Part shown: piece by piece, positions 35,032 to 42,694 of the stretch
Layout of the letters: each line of letters opens with the position of its first letter
Numbering within the stretch: position 1 is the first letter of the stretch
Source: CAYJAD01 sp964370305
GTDB lineage: Bacteria > Desulfobacterota > Desulfovibrionia > Desulfovibrionales > Desulfovibrionaceae
Assembly: GCA_964370305.1 (NCBI GenBank)
Contig: CAYJIU010000007.1
Coordinates: 1-42,694, forward strand
Direction: 5' to 3'
DNA: 42,694 nt
The notes under the pieces: generated by a model
Told to the model about the DNA's origin: nothing
The model's input: only the letters and a program-made list of their open reading frames with translations
The model's database searches: none
Translations under genes and position numbers: made by a program

Positions 35032-37290
35032 TTAGAAAGTGTAAGAAATGGTCATACCAATTTCACGAGGATTACCTTCAAAGGCAAGCAGCCCATAGCC
35101 ATAAAGATTAGTACGTGAGGTATAATATTCCTTGTTAAAGATATTATTTGCATATACAGAAATGTCAAAATTTTCATATACATAACCTAAACGTGCATTA
35201 ACAGTAGCATAAGCAGGTTCTTTTTCATTATTGGTATTTTTTGCATTATAGTAATAGCCACCATTACCCAGAACGTCCACACGCCCGTAGATACCACTTT
35301 CATGCTGATACATAGCGCCTACACTGTAGCTTATATTTGGGGAAAATGGGAGTTCATTACCTGCATAGTCATATGCTCCATATGTATTTGTGACATTGTT
35401 ATAAGAATTAGAGTCATACCAATCTATAATCCTTGTTTGCATGATACCAAGGTTACCATAAAGGGTTAAACCATCTAAGGGCATGGCTTGTATTTCTAGT
35501 TCAATGCCCATGGATTCTGCCTTGGCCGCATTGGATATTTTTGCAGTACTAGCAGCTGTAACTTCGGACACTTGTTTATTACTTATATCAATATAAAATG
35601 CTACCAGATTTACGAGCAATTTGTTATCAAGCCAAGATGTTTTCACTCCCAATTCATAATTCCATGTATATTCAGGGTCATAAGTAAAACTATCTTGATT
35701 CCCAGAGATATAGTCAAAACCGCCGGCTAAATAGCCTTTGGATACTGTTGCATAGACCATGGCGTCATCAGTAATATCATAAGCAACAGAAAATTTGGGT
35801 AGCCATTCTGAACTTACTAATCGTTTATCGTAAGAATATTTATTGTCAAAAGCTGGAAAAGGTGGAAGTGGAGTAGGAATCGTGCCTGAATGATGACGTT
35901 TTTGCTCTCCCCATTGGCTTAAATAATCATAGCGTAAACCTGCTGTAAGGTGAAGTTTATCAAGTATTGTATAGGTCGCTTGTCCAAAAATGGCTATACC
36001 TGTCATATCAAAAGTAGTATCACGACTATCATCGTTTAATGTCATAGAAAAGGCTGGCATATCCATGAATATAGAATAATTACCATTAAAATGTTGTGTA
36101 TAAGCATACGTTCCTACAATCCAAGAGAAAGGACTTTTGCTCTTGGGGGAGGAACTTAAACGAAATTCCTGACTCCACATAGAAAGCTCAGTGCCTTGCA
36201 TCATATCAAGGTCAGCACCCCCCATAAAAGCGGGGATTGTTGCGTCAGCATCCCAACTGGTATCTTCACCAAAATAACGTCTACCGGTAATAGATAAAAA
36301 ATCTATTTCATCACCGCTGTATTTAATACGCAAACTTTGACTATTACCATATGCATGGCGGGTGTTTTCGTCAGTATCCATAAAGGTAGTATTAAATTGT
36401 GTTAAAGTTTTAAGGGGAAACGCTGCAGCAGCGTGATTTTCGAGATATCGCCCAGTACCCATATTTCTATGCTCATTATTAATATCGGCTAAAAAGGATA
36501 TGTCGAGCTCTTCTGTAGGTGTAAAACGCAGCTGCATACGACCAGCTATATTACGTGCTTCGTTTGAAGCATTATTACCTGTATAATCATTTTGGATAGC
36601 CCCCATGTTATAATCCCATTTGCCGGATAAGGAGAAATAAAATCGATCTTCCACCAAGGGGCCACTGGCTGAAGCACCAATGGAATAAGTAGGTGAAGTT
36701 CCATGAGATGTATCCCATAAACTCCCGTCAAGAACAATTTTGCCACGTGGAGTATTATCCGGTTGGCGAGTTACGATGTTAATGATGCCAGCCTCACTAT
36801 TACCACCATACAATGTTCCTTGTGGTCCTTTTAAAACTTCTACTCGTTCAACATCAAAAAGTTCTTGGTCAGCTTGGAAAACAAGGGGGACATTGATATC
36901 ATCAATATACATAGCAGTACCTGAAAATAGAGATGTATCAAAGCCACCCACACCACGCATATAGGGAATATAGTTTGTTGTACCATCACGCAGCACATAG
37001 TTAGGAATAAATTTGCGTAATTCCACGGTATTATGAATACCAGCACTTTCAAGCTCAGTTTCGGGGAATACCTCCACAGTGGATGGTATGTCTTGTACAT
37101 TTTCCTCTTTTTTTTGTGCTGTGACCACAATCCCCTCTAGCTGATAGGGATTTGCATTAGCAGGGTCATCACTAGCAGCTGCCTTTGCTTGTCCTTCAAA
37201 AAATAAAATACACGCAAACATAATCCCTAAATACATAGATATTTTTTGTTTACTCATACTTTTTGAAACAAAATTTAATACTGTTTTCAT
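35032..37290 (-). CDS. TonB-dependent outer-membrane receptor (siderophore type)
   Basis: A 752-residue outer-membrane gated channel. The signal peptide ends around AKA (35-37), followed by a TonB-box-like GIVVTA at about 53-58. The plug domain contains YIDDINVPLV, VEVLKGPQGTLYGGNSEAG and INIVTRQ. A 22-strand barrel is expected for the remainder, ending in the outer-membrane signature GMTISYTF with a terminal Phe. Neighbouring YbtPQ-like ABC genes and an AraC regulator suggest a ferric-siderophore ligand, as for FyuA. The actual ligand cannot be read. AGGAGAG precedes the ATG. Confidence 0.9.
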   Translation of the reverse strand: MKTVLNFVSKSMSKQKISMYLGIMFACILFFEGQAKAAASDDPANANPYQLEGIVVTAQKKEENVQDIPSTVEVFPETELESAGIHNTVELRKFIPNYVLRDGTTNYIPYMRGVGGFDTSLFSGTAMYIDDINVPLVFQADQELFDVERVEVLKGPQGTLYGGNSEAGIINIVTRQPDNTPRGKIVLDGSLWDTSHGTSPTYSIGASASGPLVEDRFYFSLSGKWDYNMGAIQNDYTGNNASNEARNIAGRMQLRFTPTEELDISFLADINNEHRNMGTGRYLENHAAAAFPLKTLTQFNTTFMDTDENTRHAYGNSQSLRIKYSGDEIDFLSITGRRYFGEDTSWDADATIPAFMGGADLDMMQGTELSMWSQEFRLSSSPKSKSPFSWIVGTYAYTQHFNGNYSIFMDMPAFSMTLNDDSRDTTFDMTGIAIFGQATYTILDKLHLTAGLRYDYLSQWGEQKRHHSGTIPTPLPPFPAFDNKYSYDKRLVSSEWLPKFSVAYDITDDAMVYATVSKGYLAGGFDYISGNQDSFTYDPEYTWNYELGVKTSWLDNKLLVNLVAFYIDISNKQVSEVTAASTAKISNAAKAESMGIELEIQAMPLDGLTLYGNLGIMQTRIIDWYDSNSYNNVTNTYGAYDYAGNELPFSPNISYSVGAMYQHESGIYGRVDVLGNGGYYYNAKNTNNEKEPAYATVNARLGYVYENFDISVYANNIFNKEYYTSRTNLYGYGLLAFEGNPREIGMTISYTF

Positions 37291-37314
37291 GCTAAACTCT
37301 CCTCTTATATATTT

Positions 37315-37329
37315 TACGCATAGTGCGTA
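37315..37329. promoter_or_regulatory. Small dyad in front of the receptor gene
   Basis: TACGCA-TAG-TGCGTA, a perfect 6-3-6 inverted repeat, lies 25 bases upstream of the receptor start in the 68-base gap behind the ABC gene. It may be a regulator-binding site or a short hairpin. No family is assigned. Confidence 0.3.
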
Positions 37330-37358
37330 TAATTTCTACAAAATATTATTTAATCTCT

Positions 37359-39107
37359 TTATTGTGTATTATGAGCAAATTGCCAGCTTTGAGTTGATTG
37401 TTGTTTTTCCCATAATGCTTTGTAAGTTCCACCTCGTTTAAGCAATTCTTCATGTTTGCCTCTATCTTCGATGCCGCCTTTGCCATCGAGCACAATAATT
37501 TGATCTGCATGAATAATGGTTGAAAAGGTATGTGCTATAACAAGCATGGTCTTTGACTGAGATAAAGCATCAATGCCTTGTTGAATATGGAAGGAATTTT
37601 CAGGATCAAGAGATGATGTTGCCTCATCAAGCAAGATAATCGGCGCATCTTTTAGGATGGCTCTGGCTATAGAAATTCTCTGTTTTTCCCCTCCAGAGAG
37701 CGTTGCCCCACCTTCTCCAATTATGGCATCATATGCAGATGGCAATTTGTTTATAAAGTCATCACAATTGGCTGCATGTGCTGCATTTTTTATGTTCTCC
37801 ATACTGGCTTCATCTTGCCCAAAGGCTATATTGTTTTTGATGCTATCTTTAAATAAGTAAACATCTTGGAAAATCAGGCTTAGTTTTGCAAATAACTCTT
37901 CACTAGAAAACGAGCGTACATCTTGCCCTCCTATGAGGATTTGCCCTGAATTTACATCCCAAAATCGAGCAATTAGGCGTGAAATTGTAGTTTTCCCCGC
38001 GCCAGAGGGGCCAACCAAGGCTGTGATGCGACCTTCTGGTATGGTAAAACTTACATCTTTTAAAATTTCTCTATCAGCATATGCAAAGGATACATTTTTA
38101 AATTCAATACTATTATTGTTAGCTTTATTGTTTGCTTTAAGAATGGGTAAGGGTTTTGCGGCAAAAAGATTTTCAAGCCCATCAAGGGTTACGTCTACCA
38201 TCTGTACTATTTCATAAGTGGTGTTCAATGCCTTTATAGGTTCATACATGCGTAACCCGAGAATAAGAAAAGTCAATAATGTTAAAAGAGTAATTTCGCC
38301 ACCAATAAAAAAGTAGGTGGAAAAAAACAAAATAAGTAAAAAGCCTACATCTAAAGCCGCATGAAATAACATGGCAGTGGGCGTTGCTACACGAGAAAGC
38401 TCTATATTTTGCCTTTTGAAAGCGTCTAAACTTTCCCTAAATGAGTCAAATTGCTCCCCAGTTTTATTAAAACCCTTTACGACTTCAATGCCTTGAATAT
38501 ATTCAAGAATTTTAGCACTTGCTACTGATAGGCTAGTAGCTCTTTTGGCTAAATAAGTACGTAAAATACGTCTACTTGCTTGTAATAATGGTAGGGACAA
38601 AGGAATAATCAACAAGGAAATAAGGGCTAAACGCCAATCAATATTCAAAAGAAATGGTGCTAAAACACAGGGTAATGCTAAGGCTGATACATATTGCGGA
38701 AAAGCTATGCGCGGAAGTACGCTAAGTCGCATAATTTCACCTGAGACAAGTGAATTTAAAGAACCTGCACTTTGTTTAGTAAAATAGCTCATGGGTAATT
38801 CTTTTATATGCTTACCTGCCATAATACGAAGAGACTCACATAAAACCGTACCCAAGGGATTTACAATGGCAAGTACTCGATAGCCAAAAAATCCCTGAGC
38901 TATAAAGCATAATATTAAGGCCAGCGTATAATAAGCAATACCGGCAAAGCTTAAAGTGCCAAGTAGTAAGTCTTGCAAGGTTAAAATAAGAATACCATAG
39001 GGTGCCCCAATAAAACAGGTTTCTAAAATTTTATAAAAAATCATGGAGTATAAAGGTGCCCTTAACTCGGGTATAAGTAGCATTAAACGGCGTAATAGTG
39101 TTAGCAT
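37359..39107 (-). CDS. Exporter-type ABC half-transporter, YbtQ/IrtB-like
   Basis: The 582-residue protein fuses six transmembrane helices to an ATPase domain. It has the Walker A LVGPSGAGKTTISRLI, the Q-loop region LSLIFQDVYLFKD, the signature LSGGEKQRISIARAIL and the Walker B IILLDEATSSLD. Such half-transporters act as dimers and here probably pair with the product of the preceding gene (20-base gap). Although the fold is of the exporter type, YbtP/YbtQ and IrtA/IrtB import ferric siderophores. The position next to a TonB receptor and a Fur-like box suggests the same. Export of a siderophore or peptide remains an alternative. Confidence 0.85.
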   Translation of the reverse strand: MLTLLRRLMLLIPELRAPLYSMIFYKILETCFIGAPYGILILTLQDLLLGTLSFAGIAYYTLALILCFIAQGFFGYRVLAIVNPLGTVLCESLRIMAGKHIKELPMSYFTKQSAGSLNSLVSGEIMRLSVLPRIAFPQYVSALALPCVLAPFLLNIDWRLALISLLIIPLSLPLLQASRRILRTYLAKRATSLSVASAKILEYIQGIEVVKGFNKTGEQFDSFRESLDAFKRQNIELSRVATPTAMLFHAALDVGFLLILFFSTYFFIGGEITLLTLLTFLILGLRMYEPIKALNTTYEIVQMVDVTLDGLENLFAAKPLPILKANNKANNNSIEFKNVSFAYADREILKDVSFTIPEGRITALVGPSGAGKTTISRLIARFWDVNSGQILIGGQDVRSFSSEELFAKLSLIFQDVYLFKDSIKNNIAFGQDEASMENIKNAAHAANCDDFINKLPSAYDAIIGEGGATLSGGEKQRISIARAILKDAPIILLDEATSSLDPENSFHIQQGIDALSQSKTMLVIAHTFSTIIHADQIIVLDGKGGIEDRGKHEELLKRGGTYKALWEKQQSTQSWQFAHNTQ

Positions 39108-39127
39108 ATTGCTCTCCTTAAAATCAT

Positions 39128-40891
39128 TTACGCCGAAAGCGCATTACGCAAGGCCCAGTCTTTACTAGATGTATAGGCTTGCCATAAGTTTTGATAAAGT
39201 ACACTATTTTGCAATAGTTCAGCATGGGTGCCAGTGGCAACAATTTTTCCTTCATCAACAACAACTATGGTCTTCGCATGTACTATGGTGGAAAGACGAT
39301 GGGCTATAACTATAAGTGTTTTTTGCTTAATCAAAGCATCTATGGCTTTTTGCACAAGAGCTTGATTTTCTATATCCATGGAGGCTGTGGCTTCATCCAT
39401 AACCACAATGGGGGCATTTTTCAAAAATGCACGTGCTAAAGAAATGCGCTGTTTTTCACCACCTGAAAGTTTTGCTCCCTTTTCACCCACCAAGGAATTA
39501 TAACCTTCAGGGAGTTCCAGAATAAAATCATGACAACATGCGGCCTTGGCGGCGGTCTCCACTTCATCCTTAGTGGCATTTGGTTTACCCATGCAAATAT
39601 TTTCGTATATGCTTTCATTAAAAAGAAAAGCATCTTGAAAAATAAACGTCATTTCATTCATAAGACTAGTTAGTGCCACCTCACGAATATCAGCATTGCC
39701 CATACAAATACTGCCGGACTGCACATCCCAAAAACGAGGGATAAGACGGGCAAGCGTTGTCTTGCCCGCACCAGAGGGCCCTACAAGAGCTATAAAATCA
39801 CCCCTAGGTATGGATAAATTAACACATTCTAAAGCCTTCTTCTCATTAAGTTCATAGGCAAAATCTATATTTTTAATATTGATTGATTTTTCTTCGATGC
39901 TAGTGGGTTTTGAGCTTTCTGGTAGGGTTTGGGCTTGCAAAAGACTGTTAATGCGTGCGGCACCTTCCATATTTATATTCATAAACATGCCAAGCAAGAT
40001 GCACTGTGCTAAAAAGTTACCAATGCCTAGCCCCATTAATAAAAACAGAGCTAAGGTAGGAAGACCCACAAGGCCGTTTATATACAATAGCCCGCCCACT
40101 GGTAACAATAAAAGCAATGCAGCATTACTCATAACTGACGAAAAACTACTGGGAAATGACCAAAGTTTTGATATTTGCATTTCATACTTTGCACACTCTT
40201 GAACGCTTTCAGTATATTTTGCAAAAGAGTCAATGGTTTTTCCAAAAACCTTGATGACAGATATTCCTTGAATATACTGAATCATGGCTGTATTTGCGTT
40301 TTCACTAGCGGAAAAATACTTTTCTTGCAGAGGCTTTGCTTTTTTCATAACAGAGCCTTGAGCTATTATGGATAATGGTAATAAACAAATGGTAGCTATG
40401 GCCAAACGCCAATCAAAGATAAAAAGTACAATTACAGTAATGGATAAATATAGAAGTCCGCCTAAGATTTCAGGGATATTATGACCAATAAAAATTTCCA
40501 TTTGCTCAACATCTTCAAGCATGACTTTTTTTATTTGCCCACTACTTGATGCAGTGAAAAAACCAAGCGGAAGCTGACTTAACTTCTTAGCAATAGCTAT
40601 ACGCAAATCGTAAAGGACGTTGTAAGCTATGCTGTGTGCAAGATGGATGGAAAAACCAACACAAATATATCTTATGAGTATAGCCACAAGCCCGGCTGTA
40701 ATTAAATACCAAAGCTCACTTTGTGCCGTATTTAACCATGTTTTGGACGTTATGGTGTCTATTATAAAATATAGTAAAATAAAAGGCACGACACCACAAA
40801 ATTGCCCAATAGCAGAGAGAAAAACAGCGCTTGCCATTTTTATTTTATAAGGGTGTAGCATTTGTTTAATAACGTTTTCTTGCTTTTCCAT
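39128..40891 (-). CDS. Exporter-type ABC half-transporter, YbtP/IrtA-like
   Basis: The 587-residue protein has a six-helix membrane domain and an ATPase with LVGPSGAGKTTLARLI, MTFIFQDAFLFNE, LSGGEKQRISLARAFL and IVVMDEATASMD, then the switch His in IVIAHRLSTI. It is the first gene of the uptake operon, with a Fur-like box 42-56 bases upstream of the start. It likely forms a heterodimer with the next gene's product. No siderophore-interacting reductase domain is fused, unlike IrtA. Confidence 0.85.
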   Translation of the reverse strand: MEKQENVIKQMLHPYKIKMASAVFLSAIGQFCGVVPFILLYFIIDTITSKTWLNTAQSELWYLITAGLVAILIRYICVGFSIHLAHSIAYNVLYDLRIAIAKKLSQLPLGFFTASSSGQIKKVMLEDVEQMEIFIGHNIPEILGGLLYLSITVIVLFIFDWRLAIATICLLPLSIIAQGSVMKKAKPLQEKYFSASENANTAMIQYIQGISVIKVFGKTIDSFAKYTESVQECAKYEMQISKLWSFPSSFSSVMSNAALLLLLPVGGLLYINGLVGLPTLALFLLMGLGIGNFLAQCILLGMFMNINMEGAARINSLLQAQTLPESSKPTSIEEKSINIKNIDFAYELNEKKALECVNLSIPRGDFIALVGPSGAGKTTLARLIPRFWDVQSGSICMGNADIREVALTSLMNEMTFIFQDAFLFNESIYENICMGKPNATKDEVETAAKAACCHDFILELPEGYNSLVGEKGAKLSGGEKQRISLARAFLKNAPIVVMDEATASMDIENQALVQKAIDALIKQKTLIVIAHRLSTIVHAKTIVVVDEGKIVATGTHAELLQNSVLYQNLWQAYTSSKDWALRNALSA

Positions 40892-40932
40892 TTCAACTTC
40901 CTAAAAAATATGCCTTCAGTATTTAATTTAAA

Positions 40933-40947
40933 TGATAATGATTTTCT
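40933..40947 (-). promoter_or_regulatory. Fur-like box before the ABC transporter operon
   Basis: The plus strand reads TGATAATGATTTTCT. It agrees with the Fur 7-1-7 pattern TGATAAT-n-ATTATCA at 12 of 14 positions. It lies 42-56 bases upstream of the first ABC gene, where a repressor would block transcription when iron is plentiful. Confidence 0.6.
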
Positions 40948-41004
40948 GTTTCAAAACTATGCAAAAAAGTTTTTTTACTGTGCCAATTGGTATTTTTTAT
41001 AAAA

Positions 41005-41039
41005 TAAAAAAATCCCCTACATCAAAATACAGAGGATTT
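41005..41039 (-). terminator. Intrinsic terminator of the AraC-family gene
   Basis: On the minus strand AAATCCTCT and AGGGGATTT pair (one G-U) around a 12-base loop and are followed by a T tract. It begins about 34 bases beyond the stop codon of the regulator and separates it from the ABC operon. Confidence 0.75.
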
Positions 41040-41072
41040 CATTGTTTTATATAATTATTTTTAAGAGTTATA

Positions 41073-42068
41073 CTATTGTAAAGGTTTGATGTTTATGCCT
41101 CTACGCACTTGTGATGGGCTTACTCCATATTTTTTACGGAAAGTCACTGCAAAGCGGCCTAACTCAGAATAGCCAACACTATTGGCTATTTGGGTGACAC
41201 TTTGTGCACTATTTTGCAAAAGCTCCATGGCTTTTTGTAAACGTTGTTCTATAATATAGGCGTGAACAGGAAGGCCAAAAAGTTTTTTAAATCCAGTTTT
41301 TAACTTGTATTCGTTCAATAACACCTGACGTGAAAGCTTTGCCAAAGATGGAGCTTCTGCTATATCCACATCTATAATTTTTTTAGCGAGAAAAAGACGC
41401 TTTGTCCAATCTTCAGAAAGACTTACCTTGTTAAAATTTTCCTTTGCCTCATAAACAGCATCAACCACCAAAGTATAAAGTTCTAACATTTTAGCATGGT
41501 GGTGTGCTTCACGCAAAATATCCCTTGAGCATCCATCAAGGATGTCATGCACAACTGACTGAAGCTTGTAAGCCATAATTACTTCATATAGATATGATGT
41601 GTCAGAGAGGAAAATTTCACTCTTAAGCAAGGGATTTTTCTTACCAATGGCAAGCTCAACAAAACGAATACGCTGCCCAGGGTGCATATGGCATATACCA
41701 GTGGGACGTTTTTGGCTAAGGAGTAAATCGCCATTATTGTAGCTAAATTCATGCCCACTAGGGGCAAACCAAGACATATCGCCACTACAAAAATACGTTA
41801 CCCCAAGGCAATAGTCATCATCAACTGTATTTCCTGCCATGGTCATACTTTGCGCAATGCATACGTCTACAACATTGAGGCTTAGACCATTAGCCTTGGT
41901 GTTGGAATACGCTCCTTCGATTGCTTCATTGTTTAGATATAAGTGATTAAAGCTATTTGCGGCAAGATAAGTTTGCGAAAGTGAGTTACAAGCTATACAA
42001 TCTACATCGTCAGGATTGTACAATGGATGATGTAATTTACTGGTAATATTTTTGCTTGTTTGTAACAT
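41073..42068 (-). CDS. AraC-family regulator, YbtA/PchR-like
   Basis: The 331-residue protein has an N-terminal ligand-sensing part and a C-terminal AraC DNA-binding domain of two helix-turn-helix motifs, around LAKLSRQVLLNEYKLKTGFK and VTQIANSVGYSELGRFAVTF, ending GVSPSQVRRG. The helix region LNEYKLKTGFKKLFG is characteristic of siderophore-responsive members. It probably activates the uptake genes downstream when the ferric siderophore is present. I use the ATG at 42068, which has GAGG at a normal distance; a GTG four codons earlier is less likely. It is its own unit, closed by a terminator. Confidence 0.88.
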   Translation of the reverse strand: MLQTSKNITSKLHHPLYNPDDVDCIACNSLSQTYLAANSFNHLYLNNEAIEGAYSNTKANGLSLNVVDVCIAQSMTMAGNTVDDDYCLGVTYFCSGDMSWFAPSGHEFSYNNGDLLLSQKRPTGICHMHPGQRIRFVELAIGKKNPLLKSEIFLSDTSYLYEVIMAYKLQSVVHDILDGCSRDILREAHHHAKMLELYTLVVDAVYEAKENFNKVSLSEDWTKRLFLAKKIIDVDIAEAPSLAKLSRQVLLNEYKLKTGFKKLFGLPVHAYIIEQRLQKAMELLQNSAQSVTQIANSVGYSELGRFAVTFRKKYGVSPSQVRRGINIKPLQ

Positions 42069-42467
42069 TTTGCACCTCACATTCGCATTATGCTACAAAA
42101 AATGAAAATAAAAGTCAATTTCAGTTAGAGGCTGCAATTATTCTATATGAACCCCATAGAGTGAGGAAAATTAAAATTCTCGTACTTTGCGCACTTTCTT
42201 ATAATGGCCTTAGTTTGTGATTGTATCTAGTGTTAGTGACTGTTTTTATAGTTTTATTATCTCTGAATGTGAAATTTACAAGGCTTACAACTGACCCTAT
42301 CTATTGAGTAGTTGGCTTGAATTTTGTCCAAAAATTTGTAGAATTTTTTCTTTTTTAATGTTTTCTTAATCTTTGCATGCTTTTCTGTACTAGAGGAAGG
42401 AAAAAGGAATTTTGATTCCTGTGTGCTTATAGATCATTTTTAACCGCTCTATCGTGTAGGAGTTGCT
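42069..42467. other. Intergenic region between divergent genes
   Basis: About 400 bases of AT-rich DNA separate the AraC-family gene (minus) from the PepSY gene (plus). It must hold both promoters. I see no gene and no convincing Fur box. A short dyad AGGAAT-TTTG-ATTCCT (42405-42420) lies about 48 bases before the PepSY start and could be an operator. Confidence 0.5.
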
Positions 42468-42694
42468 ATGAAAAAGCTGTTTCGCAAAATACATATTTAC
42501 CTTGGATTATTTACTATTCCTTTGGGGCTTTTATTTGCCAGTACCGGCCTACTTGTTATTTTAGGATTTGAAGAAAGCTACGGAGAAAAGATAAAAACAT
42601 ATACTGTCAATGAAGTTGTGATTCCTGGAGCTGAGGTGGAATTTGTAAAATCTTGGGCGGAAAAAAACAATGTAGTATTGCCTGAATTAACACT
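42468..42694 (+). CDS. PepSY-family membrane protein, N-terminal part
   Basis: The frame opens MKKLFRKIHIYLGLFTIPLG and continues with LLFASTGLLVILGFEESYGE, the first transmembrane helix and start of a PepSY-associated membrane protein. It then runs past the window edge. TAGGAG lies a few bases before the ATG. PepSY membrane proteins often sit beside TonB-dependent iron receptors and may help reduce or handle iron; that function is not proven. Only 75 codons are visible. Confidence 0.7.
   Translation, partial: MKKLFRKIHIYLGLFTIPLGLLFASTGLLVILGFEESYGEKIKTYTVNEVVIPGAEVEFVKSWAEKNNVVLPELT

Noticed and set aside
42101..42125. Second Fur box near the regulator start (TGAAAAT and AATTTCA)
   Set aside because: The half-sites are separated by too many bases to form the 7-1-7 arrangement.

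Overview
The window is a low-GC Gram-negative genome fragment. A TonB/ExbB/ExbD system with a TonB-dependent receptor, a giant RTX-like protein with a type I secretion-like C-terminus, and Fur-like boxes of the TGAAAAT-n-ATTTTCA type point to a proteobacterium. A desulfovibrio-like member is my guess, but no single gene proves it. A run of 100 Ns inside tonB shows a draft or metagenome assembly. Nearly every gene is on the minus strand. I recognise no tRNA, rRNA, CRISPR or transposase gene.

Region 1 (153-2783): a copper-exporting P1B ATPase with two tandem CxxC metal-binding domains. Its predicted promoter overlaps a Fur-like box.

Region 2 (2991-22383): a 19-kb minus-strand glycan-modification locus with many overlapping or nearly touching genes. 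Read in transcription order it encodes a possible GT-B/CDP-glycerol-transferase-like protein, an APS-kinase-like enzyme, an unknown protein, a formyltransferase, two methyltransferases, asparagine synthase, a short NeuB/SpsE-type synthase, a GT2-cytidylyltransferase fusion, a methyltransferase, a PP-loop amidotransferase paralogue, a sulfotransferase-fold protein, a second PP-loop amidotransferase, an SpsF-like cytidylyltransferase, a methyltransferase, a PEP-synthase-like kinase, a class-I glutamine amidotransferase-like hydrolase and a nucleotidyltransferase. The last three have the same order and families as Cj1418-Cj1417-Cj1416 of Campylobacter jejuni, and the APS-kinase-like gene matches Cj1415. 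Those four enzymes make 3'-phospho-CDP-phosphoramidate, the donor for O-methyl phosphoramidate on capsule. The main hypothesis is that this locus makes a phosphoramidate-modified glycan containing a nonulosonate-like sugar. The PAPS-like donor could then be used by the sulfotransferase-fold protein.

Region 3 (22660-31296): one 2878-residue repeat protein. It is built of RTX-like GGxGND loops, often spaced exactly 19 residues apart, and of longer W-containing superrepeats. It has its own sigma70-like promoter and lies just upstream of the glycan locus on the same strand. A 136-bp element with near-perfect terminal inverted repeats separates the two.

Region 4 (31403-32867): a metal and anion transport patch with a 5'-truncated TauE/SafE permease, the C-terminal remnant of a second heavy-metal ATPase, and an intact mntP.

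Region 5 (32891-42694): a TonB-dependent iron/siderophore uptake locus with tonB, exbD, exbB, an outer-membrane receptor, two exporter-type ABC half-transporters resembling YbtP/YbtQ, and an AraC-family regulator resembling YbtA/PchR. A Fur-like box lies in front of the ABC genes. A PepSY membrane protein gene starts on the plus strand and runs off the end. No siderophore synthesis gene is present, so uptake of a foreign siderophore is possible.
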